From contig JAUIET010000007.1 in assembly GCA_030429735.1 (NCBI GenBank), positions 62,001-126,000 of the forward strand: a stretch of DNA of 64,000 nt. The letters run 5' to 3'. Made by a program: the position numbers and the translations under genes. Under the pieces are notes generated by a model. The model was given only the letters and a program-made list of their open reading frames with translations. It was not told the origin of the DNA and searched no databases. Shown here piece by piece: positions 53,407-61,498 of this stretch (its first letter is position 1; each line of letters begins with the position of its first letter). The DNA is from Gammaproteobacteria bacterium. GTDB taxonomy: Bacteria; Pseudomonadota; Gammaproteobacteria; Pseudomonadales; JAUIET01.

Positions 53407-55347
53407 GTGAATTTTTTCGAATCGCAAGACCGAGCCCGGCGCAAAACCGGGCAACTGGTGTTCCTGTTTGCGCTGGCAACTCTTAGTCTGGTTGCCATAA
53501 CCAATCTGTTTTTAATGGCAGTAGGCGGCGGCTTTGGCCCCGATGCCGCGATTGATTCAGCATCCCTCAAATCACACTTGCTTGTTTCCCTCGGCGTTAT
53601 CGCGGTTATTGCAGTGGCCAGTTTGTATAAGATTGCGCGGCTTTCAGGTGGTGGCGAAGTGGTTGCGCAATCGCTGGGTGGCAAACTGCTCAACCAGAAC
53701 ACAACCGACAACGATGAGCGCCGCGTGCTCAATGTTGTTGAAGAAATGGCACTGGCGGCCGGCCTGCCCGTGCCGCCTGTCTATATTCTTGACGACGATG
53801 CGCTGAACGCGTTTGCCGCCGGTTTTCACAGTGACGACGCTGTGATCGGTTTGACCAGAGGCTGCGTGCGGTTTTTGAATCGCGAAGAGCTGCAAGGCGT
53901 GGTTGCGCATGAGTTCAGCCATATACTGCACGGCGACATGCGCATCAATATTCGCCTGATTGGCGTTTTGTACGGCATTTTAGTGGTGGGCCACATTGGC
54001 TACTTTATTATGCGCAGTTCAAGCTTTCGCTCAAGCCGCAGCAACCGTGATGGTGCACCACTAATCCTTATCGGCATTGGTCTGGTTGTTATTGGCTCAA
54101 TTGGCACGTTTTTTGGCAATTTGATCAAGGCCTCTGTTAGCAGACAGCGAGAGTATCTTGCCGACGCATCGGCCGTGCAGTACACAAGAAACCCAAATGG
54201 CATAGGCAATGCGCTCCGCAAAATCGGCGGCTTGAAAATCGGCTCCCGATTGCTGTCACCAAATGCCGCTGAAGCCAGTCATATGTTGATTGCCCAAGGT
54301 TTAAAGCTGTCTTCATTGATGGCAACCCACCCTCCACTGGAGGACAGGATCTCGCGTCTGATGCCCGACTGGGATGGCAGTTTTATTGATTCAGAGCGAG
54401 AATTTCGAGCATTGCAAGCGGAGCGGGCCAGGGAAAAGCACTTCGGTGCTGGCATATCACAGTTTGACTCAGGTGCGAGCCGGCCCGATATTCCATTTTC
54501 TGATGCTGTTGCCAACGAATCACACAGCGCTGCTGCGAGTGTGCTGGATTCTGTAGGGGATATTGGTCAGGGCCATCTGGACTATGCGGGCAATATGCTT
54601 GAAGCGCTGCAAGGTGCTGTATTGAGCGCTGTGCATACTGCTGAAGGCGCCAGGGCGGCTATCTACAGTTTGTTGTTATCTAACGACGACGCAGTGCGCG
54701 CACGACAATCTGAACTGATTGTCGAGTACGAAGGTAAGGAACAAGAGGCACTGGCAGGCTCGTTGCAAGACGCTATTGAAAAACTCGGGGTTGAGTATCG
54801 TATTCCAATTGTGGATCTGTGCATGCCCACCCTGAAGCGGCAATACGAAGATCAGCATCGAGATTTTCGCAAGTGCGTACTGGCATTGATGCGTGCCGAT
54901 GAGCACATTGATTTATTCGAATGGTGTTTGCACAGGGTCTTTGTTCGTCATCTTGATTCGATTTACATGACAAACCGCCGCAGCAAAGTGCGCTACAAGA
55001 AGCTTGAGGAGGTGGCCACACAGTGTGAAACCATCTGTGCAGCGCTTGCTTCCTGTGCCGGCGAAACCGATCAAACAGCCGAGCCTGCATTTGCAGCGGC
55101 GATGGCCGAGCTTGGTTTTGATACCGTCGGCACGCTGCGATCGCCACCGTTGGCTGAAATAGATTCAGCACTTGCAGACTTGTGTGCTGTGGCGCCACTG
55201 GAAAAGCCAAGGTTGATTAAGGCCTGCGCCAGAAGTGTTCTGGCCGACGGTGAAGTCAGCGCTGAAGAATACGAATTATTACGGGCCGTCGCCGACAGCA
55301 TTGACGTGCCAATGCCGCCGAGACTGGCCAAGCAAGCGCTTTTCTAA
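53407..55347 (+). CDS. M48 family membrane metalloprotease with TerB-like C-terminus
   Basis: A 646 aa membrane protease, second of the LemA pair. Two N-terminal helices (about residues 15-40 and 60-80) precede zinc motif GVVAHEFSHILHGDMR. Two further helices follow, then third ligand Glu in SRQREYLADASAVQYT and THPPLEDRISRL. Beyond residue 340 lies an extra cytosolic region of about 300 residues. Its end, ARSVLADGEVSAEEYELLRA, resembles the TerB fold. GTG start at 53407. It is much longer than HtpX (293 aa), also present in the window. Confidence 0.88.
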   Translation: MNFFESQDRARRKTGQLVFLFALATLSLVAITNLFLMAVGGGFGPDAAIDSASLKSHLLVSLGVIAVIAVASLYKIARLSGGGEVVAQSLGGKLLNQNTTDNDERRVLNVVEEMALAAGLPVPPVYILDDDALNAFAAGFHSDDAVIGLTRGCVRFLNREELQGVVAHEFSHILHGDMRINIRLIGVLYGILVVGHIGYFIMRSSSFRSSRSNRDGAPLILIGIGLVVIGSIGTFFGNLIKASVSRQREYLADASAVQYTRNPNGIGNALRKIGGLKIGSRLLSPNAAEASHMLIAQGLKLSSLMATHPPLEDRISRLMPDWDGSFIDSEREFRALQAERAREKHFGAGISQFDSGASRPDIPFSDAVANESHSAAASVLDSVGDIGQGHLDYAGNMLEALQGAVLSAVHTAEGARAAIYSLLLSNDDAVRARQSELIVEYEGKEQEALAGSLQDAIEKLGVEYRIPIVDLCMPTLKRQYEDQHRDFRKCVLALMRADEHIDLFEWCLHRVFVRHLDSIYMTNRRSKVRYKKLEEVATQCETICAALASCAGETDQTAEPAFAAAMAELGFDTVGTLRSPPLAEIDSALADLCAVAPLEKPRLIKACARSVLADGEVSAEEYELLRAVADSIDVPMPPRLAKQALF

Positions 55348-55377
55348 AACAGGTATGCCGGCCGTAGCGCAGATGAT

Positions 55378-55782
55378 TTACAGTCGGGGGCGGTCAGTGT
55401 TTGCGGCGGTCCCAGGAAACTTAGCATCAGTGTAGTAAGCCGCTTTACGGTGCAGTGTTTTGGCCGGCAATAGGCCGTGGGCTCTTTTGATGGGTTGAAT
55501 GCCGAGGCGTCGCTCCTCAAGGAATGCCTCCAATAGACGCCATTCAGATGCGGGAACGGTCACCACAATTGCTCGCTGCTCGATTGACAGTCTGTCGAAG
55601 TAAAACACAACACCCGAGCCATTGAGGGATTCTCTCAGTGTGCGAAACAGGTCCAGCAGGTGCAGGCGAACCGCGTGGTCAGAGCGCTCTTTTATATGGT
55701 GTTCGCACACAACCAGAGCATGCAACATGCCCTTGCGGTCTTGCTCTATTTGTATTCTGGCGTTGCCGGCATTTTGTCGCAT
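55378..55782 (-). CDS. Hypothetical protein
   Basis: A 134 aa protein I do not recognise. It has a helical middle (LLDLFRTLRESLNGSGVVFYF) and a C-terminal segment LLEAFLEERRLGIQPIKRAH. It has no signal peptide or membrane segment. Codon use looks coding. It converges with the M48 gene. ATG at 55782. Confidence 0.6.
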   Translation of the reverse strand: MRQNAGNARIQIEQDRKGMLHALVVCEHHIKERSDHAVRLHLLDLFRTLRESLNGSGVVFYFDRLSIEQRAIVVTVPASEWRLLEAFLEERRLGIQPIKRAHGLLPAKTLHRKAAYYTDAKFPGTAANTDRPRL

Positions 55783-55875
55783 GGCGTATAGGCGCTTTAG
55801 TAGAGCCAGTTATAGTCTGGTCATATTTTGACCACATTAACATCCCCACACACGCTCATCAAGTGACCAGCGGCG

Positions 55876-57579
55876 TTACCGATTGTAAACTTTTTTACCG
55901 GCCACGATTGTTTCCAACACCTGTATATCTCGTATTGCAGCCGGGTTAATCAAAGGGTCATCGGACAGTACAATCAGATCCGCCCATTTGCCCGGTTCGA
56001 TAGAGCCGCGATTGTTGTCCTGATGGATCTGCCACGCGGCATCAATAGTGACAGCTCGAAGGGCCTGCATAACCGGAATACGCTGATCTGCACCGATCAC
56101 CTGGCCCGAAGAGCTCAATCGATTAACGGCGCTCCATACAAGCAGGAACGGCTGCATGGGCACCACTGGTGTATCCAGGTGGATACTGAATGGCAATTCG
56201 CGATCCATGGCCCAGCGTCCAGGGCTCATGTTTGCGGCGCGTTCGGGACCCATGAACAGCTGGCTGTGCCGATCACCCCAGTAATACGTATGCGCAGAGA
56301 AGAAGCTCGGCGTGATACCCAGACGCTTGAATTCGTCCAGTTGATCGGCTCTGGCCATCTGGGCGTGAATCAGAATTATTCGCGGGTCATCATCAGGGTA
56401 TTTTTGCTGAGCTTTGTCAACAGCTGCAATAATGTCGTCCATCGAAGCATCACCATTGCCGTGAATCGCAAGTTGTATACCCCGGCGGAGATATTTATCG
56501 ACTTCAAGGCTTAGTTGTTCGAGACTGAGCCGAGGGTAGCCCCTGTACTCAGCATCACCCTTGTAAGGCGTGTGATAGGGCTGACTCAAATACCCTGTAT
56601 AACCCTGGATGCTGCCATCGGCGATAATTTTTACCGGGCCTAAAAGAAAGTCATCCGTAGTGTGCTCAGAAAACACGTCCGGTGTGGCAAGCAGTTCAGG
56701 CCCCAGCTGATCAAACAACGGAAACACCACCAGGCGTTGTTTTACCAGACCGAGCTTGGCTGCCCAGCGCAGCCCGGTATACATTCGCGCATCCGCGCCT
56801 CCGCTTTGTGCCGTAGTTACTCCCTGTCTTGCGTATTCTTCTGACGCAAAGCGAAGCATAGAAAAAAAGTCCAGCATGCCCAAATCCATGGCCATGGCCT
56901 GCACGGGCGCCATCGCGTTTTCCTCGAGGAGGCCGGTCAGCTCACCGCTACCCGGGTCAACAACGATAACGCCGCCGTCCGGTTGGGGTGTTTCAGGCGA
57001 AATTCCAGCCAGCGCCAGTGCTTTGCTGTTGGCAACACCCATGTGCCCCGACACATGCATAATGAAGATGGGCTGTTCTGTGGAGACCCTGTCCAGATCA
57101 TGGCGAGTAGGGTGGCGGCGCTCCGCAATCAATGTATCATCGTAACCCCAGCCAAACAGCCACTCGGTCTTATCTGTTTCTTGCGCGGCGGTGACAAGAC
57201 TGGTGCGAAGATCGGCGATCGTTTCAATTTTTCCAACGGGCGGGCTGTTCAGGTCAACGGTAAGGTCAAGCAAGCCTGAGCCAGGAAAGTGACCATGCGC
57301 ATCGATAATCCCTGGCATCAGCACTTTACCGTTTAAATCGCTGACAGCCGTGTACTTGTCGATCAGCGCGGTGATCTCTTCATTGCTGCCGACTGCCACA
57401 ATACGGCCATGATCGATGAGTACCGCTTGATGAATTGTGTTGTCAGCATCCATGCTGAGCACCTTGGCATTCAAAATTGCTCTGCGGGCCGGTTCTGTGC
57501 TCAGAACTCCCAGACTGATCAGCAATGCAATGAAAAACAGTGCAGCCGCGAACCATCCCCAAAAACTACGGTGTCGCAT
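55876..57579 (-). CDS. Membrane-anchored amidohydrolase, YtcJ-like
   Basis: A 567 aa metal-dependent hydrolase. An N-terminal transmembrane helix (WGWFAAALFFIALLISLGV) should place the enzyme in the periplasm. The amidohydrolase_3 fold shows GKVLMPGIIDAHGHFPGSG (first His pair), IFIMHVSGHMGVANSKAL, IADGSIQGYTGYLS, LAIHGNGDASMDDII, RIILIHAQMA and FSIHLDTPVVPMQPFLLV. The C-terminus, GSIEPGKWADLIVLSDDPL, is typical. GGGAGG precedes the ATG by 5 nt. The substrate is unknown. Confidence 0.9.
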   Translation of the reverse strand: MRHRSFWGWFAAALFFIALLISLGVLSTEPARRAILNAKVLSMDADNTIHQAVLIDHGRIVAVGSNEEITALIDKYTAVSDLNGKVLMPGIIDAHGHFPGSGLLDLTVDLNSPPVGKIETIADLRTSLVTAAQETDKTEWLFGWGYDDTLIAERRHPTRHDLDRVSTEQPIFIMHVSGHMGVANSKALALAGISPETPQPDGGVIVVDPGSGELTGLLEENAMAPVQAMAMDLGMLDFFSMLRFASEEYARQGVTTAQSGGADARMYTGLRWAAKLGLVKQRLVVFPLFDQLGPELLATPDVFSEHTTDDFLLGPVKIIADGSIQGYTGYLSQPYHTPYKGDAEYRGYPRLSLEQLSLEVDKYLRRGIQLAIHGNGDASMDDIIAAVDKAQQKYPDDDPRIILIHAQMARADQLDEFKRLGITPSFFSAHTYYWGDRHSQLFMGPERAANMSPGRWAMDRELPFSIHLDTPVVPMQPFLLVWSAVNRLSSSGQVIGADQRIPVMQALRAVTIDAAWQIHQDNNRGSIEPGKWADLIVLSDDPLINPAAIRDIQVLETIVAGKKVYNR

Positions 57580-57631
57580 CGTTCCCTCCCAAAGAAGGGA
57601 CCATTTTAACGCGAATCAGAACACCTGTATC

Positions 57632-59911
57632 CTACTCACCCGAGGCTTGCTGCAGCAGCACGTGGGCTTGTTGCTCTTGCTCTGGTGAGAAGAAGCAGTA
57701 ACTCTCATTCATTCTTTCCGCGTGCTGCCGGGCCAGTGCCGCATTATGGGTGAGTAGCTCAGCGTAGCTGCCATCATCTGGAAACAGACTAACGCCTATG
57801 GCGCATTGCGGTTGCACGGTGACATCACCAAGCTGCAGAGGCTGCGTTATAACGCTGATAAAGCGCTGGAGTGCGGAATCAATGGCCTGTTTGTCATTCA
57901 ATTCGCTAACGAGCAAGCCAAACTCATCAGACCCTAACCGAGATATTTCGTGAAACGAATCTTCCCTATCTGCACTGACCAACGAGTCGCTGGAGCGCAG
58001 TACGGATTCGAGACCTTGTCCAATCCTGGCCAACATTGTGTCGGCAAGTTCGAAGCCCAAAGTATCGCTGACGGTTCGATACGAACGAATGCCAATCGAC
58101 AATACAGCGGTGAGCTGTTCGTATCGATAGCCTCGGACAATGGCCTGGCTGATGCTCTCGTGAAAAGGGTCTCGGCGTTTAAAACCTGTCAGTGAATCGT
58201 AACTGATTAGCGCTTTCAACTCGTGCTCTTTGTCCTCAGTCAGTTGCTCAAGTTCTTGTACACGGGTCCGAAGCGCATATAGGTCTTGGTCGTTGGCGGC
58301 CTCGCTTGCTTGCTGCACGGTAGCCATAGCTGGCGTCGACGGCTGGTTGGAAGGCGCCTCTTTGCCAGCGAATTCACTCTGCATCTCGGGGCTAAATAGC
58401 ACAACACGGTTTCGCCCCGTTTGTTTGGCAACATACAAGGCCTGGTCAGCCTGATCCAATAAGGCTTCTTTATCCTTAGCGCCATGGGTAATGTTTGCCA
58501 CTCCCAGGCTGGCAGTAACTATCTGTCCGTTGGTATGCTCTACGGCAGCGCTGTCAGCCAGTGCTTTACCAATGCGCGCCGCGATGCTTTCAGCGCCACG
58601 CGAGTCTATCTTGTCGAGCACGACAGCGAATTCTTCTCCACCATACCGAGCGACCAGGTCGCAGTCACGAGCGTTATCGTGTAATACGCCGGCCAGAATT
58701 TTGATTACCTCGTCGCCGGCGCTGTGGCCAAAGTTATCGTTGATGGATTTGAAATGGTCGATGTCAACCATGATGGCTGTTAATTCCTCGTTGCGCGCCC
58801 GCGCATGCTCGAACTTCTGCTCAAATGCCTTGTAAAATGAACGGCGGTTAAGGCAATCGGTCATTGGGTCTCTGGTGGCAAGCAAGTGCAACCTGTTGTT
58901 TTGCGCCTGGACCCTTTGCTGGGACATCTGCAGTTTGCCGAGCATAACCCGCAAGTGGTTATTTTTTTCTTCCAGTTCGGATACGTCGTCGAACGTTGCC
59001 AGTACACCGCGCGCCTCACCACTGCTGTCGTGAATAGCGACGCAATTAACCATGAACACTCGTTCTTCGCCAATACCATCGTGCAAAAAAAGGCGGATGC
59101 CCGTGCGGTTTATTGCATCGTCAAAGACCGCATTCCAGGGCAGTTCTTCCGTGCCTGCGCGTTGGCCACCCTCAGCGTAAGACCAGCTCAACATATCTGG
59201 ACTTTTGCCAATAAGGGCTTCTGCATCGATCCGCGCGAACTGAATGAACGTAGAGTTGGCCAACACAATTGTGCGCTGCTCATCGATGATCAGTACCCCT
59301 TCAGCAAGAGCGTCAAACGCCGATTTCACTCGATCAGGGATGGCCGCAGATGGGTCGAGTTCGCGCAGAGCACGTTTCATGAATAATCGATAGGCAATGA
59401 AGCCAAACAGAGTGACGAAAGCCACCAGGGCGAACGTGGGATAGCGTTTAACCCAGGCCATAATGCCGGTAGTATGTGGTTGCGCAAAGCGCAGCTCTAC
59501 TCGCCCCCAGCGCAGGCCGTCACGAAAAACAGGCACAGTGATTTGGGTGCTGGATTGCGTCGCACTTTGCCCTTCGTTTGACGTTTGATTCAACCAATAC
59601 TGCGCATGGTCGCCAAACACATAGTCTTTTCCATTGGTGCGAATTGCCGCTGATTCGAGATCATCATTCTTTTCAACCAGCAACTTAAGCGTGCTCTCAA
59701 TCGTTGAGTCATGCCCACGGTACGCAAGCGAAGACAGTTGAATAGCAAAGACCTCTGCGAATTGCTTTCGTGATTCGAATCGGGCCTGTTGGCTGTTGGG
59801 GATCAACCCGAGAATTTCACTGATGAACAATAAGCTAACCGTTAGGCAAACGATGCCAATACTGATCTGAGTGATCGGGTTAATCTTGGCCAGTGGCCAG
59901 CCGAGCTTCAT
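57632..59911 (-). CDS. Membrane sensor with PAS and tandem GGDEF domains
   Basis: A 759 aa inner-membrane signalling protein. Two transmembrane helices (about residues 12-37 and 158-177) bracket a periplasmic domain of about 120 residues. A PAS domain (about 195-320, VKSAFDALAEGVLIIDEQRT) and coiled coil lead to a first GGDEF domain with RYGGEEFAVVLD and an RxxD inhibition site (RDCD). A second GGDEF-like domain (about 590-745) has SRLGSDEFGLLVSE and is likely inactive or regulatory. It starts 69 nt downstream of the adaptor gene on the same strand, suggesting coordinate expression. Confidence 0.9.
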   Translation of the reverse strand: MKLGWPLAKINPITQISIGIVCLTVSLLFISEILGLIPNSQQARFESRKQFAEVFAIQLSSLAYRGHDSTIESTLKLLVEKNDDLESAAIRTNGKDYVFGDHAQYWLNQTSNEGQSATQSSTQITVPVFRDGLRWGRVELRFAQPHTTGIMAWVKRYPTFALVAFVTLFGFIAYRLFMKRALRELDPSAAIPDRVKSAFDALAEGVLIIDEQRTIVLANSTFIQFARIDAEALIGKSPDMLSWSYAEGGQRAGTEELPWNAVFDDAINRTGIRLFLHDGIGEERVFMVNCVAIHDSSGEARGVLATFDDVSELEEKNNHLRVMLGKLQMSQQRVQAQNNRLHLLATRDPMTDCLNRRSFYKAFEQKFEHARARNEELTAIMVDIDHFKSINDNFGHSAGDEVIKILAGVLHDNARDCDLVARYGGEEFAVVLDKIDSRGAESIAARIGKALADSAAVEHTNGQIVTASLGVANITHGAKDKEALLDQADQALYVAKQTGRNRVVLFSPEMQSEFAGKEAPSNQPSTPAMATVQQASEAANDQDLYALRTRVQELEQLTEDKEHELKALISYDSLTGFKRRDPFHESISQAIVRGYRYEQLTAVLSIGIRSYRTVSDTLGFELADTMLARIGQGLESVLRSSDSLVSADREDSFHEISRLGSDEFGLLVSELNDKQAIDSALQRFISVITQPLQLGDVTVQPQCAIGVSLFPDDGSYAELLTHNAALARQHAERMNESYCFFSPEQEQQAHVLLQQASGE

Positions 59912-59980
59912 ATTCGCTCTGAACGCATTATTAGGGGCTGAGTGATCATGTGAGCGCCGTATTGAACAACCCCTGGTAGG

Positions 59981-60871
59981 CTATTGCGCAGCCTCAACGA
60001 TCAAAGGCTCTCTTTGCGTGCCCTGCCCGACTAGCTCCTGGTTGGAGGGCGTACTGTCCAGTGCAAATCGTGCTCGGCAGCGCAGCCCGCCGAACAGCTT
60101 GTGTTCCGAATTAGGTACTGACAACCTGATGCTAAAGGTACCGCTGGCCGCATCGACAATACCATCAACAACACTGACAGTCGCTTCATAGCGGCCGCTG
60201 GCAGGTTGTTCTGGAAACACCTGCACAGCCATGCCCTTTTTCACCTTGCCAAACAATTCCCGCGGCGCAATGACTTCTATGCGCAATGGGTCTATCTGCG
60301 CCAGCTTGAGTATCGGTTTATCTTCTACTGATTCGCCGGGATTCAGGTAACGGTCTACAACAATACCGGAGACCGGGCTTTTGATTGTGCGCTGCCGCAG
60401 TGCGGCTTCCGCGCGAGCCAATTCCAATTCGGCAAGTCGCTTATTGTTGCGCGCGGTTTCAAGTTCAAGTTTGGCCAGTTGAGCATCAGTTTCTGCCTGA
60501 TCCTTATCGGCACCGGAGGCCGCTTTTTTTTCATGCAGTTCGCGTACGCGCTCACGTTGTCTGGCGGTGTACGCAGCGGTTACCTGTTTTGCCTGAATGG
60601 TATCTTCCATTTGAGCTCGTTCTCGCGCCAGTGCAACCGCCGCTTTTTCAACCGAGGACTCCAGTGCAACAAGACGGTCACCACGTTTTATGAAATCGCT
60701 TTTGTCGACCTCAATGCGTTCAACAATTCCATCCACAGAACTGCCTAATTCAACCGTCATTTCCGGCTCGATCAGACAATCCAGCTCCTGGGGTGCCGCC
60801 GCGGAAAGAGAGCTGACTAAAGTGCCTATTGCTACTGCCAGAACGCTTGTTTTTAAAGGCATTTGTTTCAC
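59981..60871 (-). CDS. Periplasmic adaptor (HlyD/RND membrane-fusion) protein
   Basis: A 296 aa exported protein with a signal peptide (about residues 1-26, ending LSAAAP). A split lipoyl motif (SSVDGIVERIEVDKSDFIK and TIKSPVSGIVVDRYLNPGES) flanks a coiled-coil hairpin (about 75-165). A beta-barrel segment (LRIEVIAPRELFGKVKKGM) follows. It is shorter than typical RND adaptors. The GTG at 60871 with AAGGA 5 nt upstream is the start. No transporter gene is adjacent on its strand. The nearby SecA-like and second adaptor genes suggest a shared export apparatus. Confidence 0.9.
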   Translation of the reverse strand: MKQMPLKTSVLAVAIGTLVSSLSAAAPQELDCLIEPEMTVELGSSVDGIVERIEVDKSDFIKRGDRLVALESSVEKAAVALARERAQMEDTIQAKQVTAAYTARQRERVRELHEKKAASGADKDQAETDAQLAKLELETARNNKRLAELELARAEAALRQRTIKSPVSGIVVDRYLNPGESVEDKPILKLAQIDPLRIEVIAPRELFGKVKKGMAVQVFPEQPASGRYEATVSVVDGIVDAASGTFSIRLSVPNSEHKLFGGLRCRARFALDSTPSNQELVGQGTQREPLIVEAAQ

Positions 60872-61011
60872 GATGTCCTTATCCTTTTATAGAGTGGCGG
60901 ATATCTTAAAAGCTTAGATCATATTTTCCCGAAACTCATGGCCCCTTGAGTGCTGGATAAACTGCATAGCTGCGCTAATCTAAGAGAACCAACCAATAAA
61001 TATAACGGTGC

Positions 61012-61458
61012 ATGGAAATGGAACTTAACGGCGAAAAAATAAGCAAAAAACAAATCACACTAGACGGTAATCGTTTTGTTGATTGTGAAATAAGCAACTG
61101 CGTGTTGGTATACAAAGGTGGTGTATTGCCGGTTTTACGTGACTGCCAAATCAATGACTGCCAGTGGAATTTTAGTGATCAGGCCGCAAATACCTTGCAG
61201 TTTATGGCCGCTATGTATAACGGCATGGGCATGGGTGGCATGGAGATTGTCGATCAAACAATCATCAACATCCGCAACAATACGTTGTTAGCCTCGCAGC
61301 AAAAAGATCAGGTGCAAGCAGAGCAAGCAATAGCCGCGAACGAAGACAACGCGCAAGCTGATCCTGAGACCGCGCAAGCTGATCCTGAGACAAAGCCAGC
61401 TGAACGCAAAACCAAGTCGAAAGCCAAGGCCAAAACCACCAACACAGATGCGGCGTAA
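61012..61458 (+). CDS. Small pentapeptide-like conserved protein with repeat tail
   Basis: A 148 aa protein. The N-terminal half has alternating short strands with Cys/Phe positions typical of a small pentapeptide-like family (NRFVDCEISNCVLVYKGG, then LRDCQINDCQWNF). AANTLQFMAAMYNGMGMGG and IVDQTIINIRNNT follow. The tail has a tandem heptapeptide (AQADPET twice) and a Lys/Ala-rich end. It lies between the adaptor and SecA-like genes but on the opposite strand. Function unknown. Confidence 0.75.
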   Translation: MEMELNGEKISKKQITLDGNRFVDCEISNCVLVYKGGVLPVLRDCQINDCQWNFSDQAANTLQFMAAMYNGMGMGGMEIVDQTIINIRNNTLLASQQKDQVQAEQAIAANEDNAQADPETAQADPETKPAERKTKSKAKAKTTNTDAA

Positions 61459-61498
61459 TTATTAACGCGTTGTCGTGATGACTTGCCCGATGTAGGCG

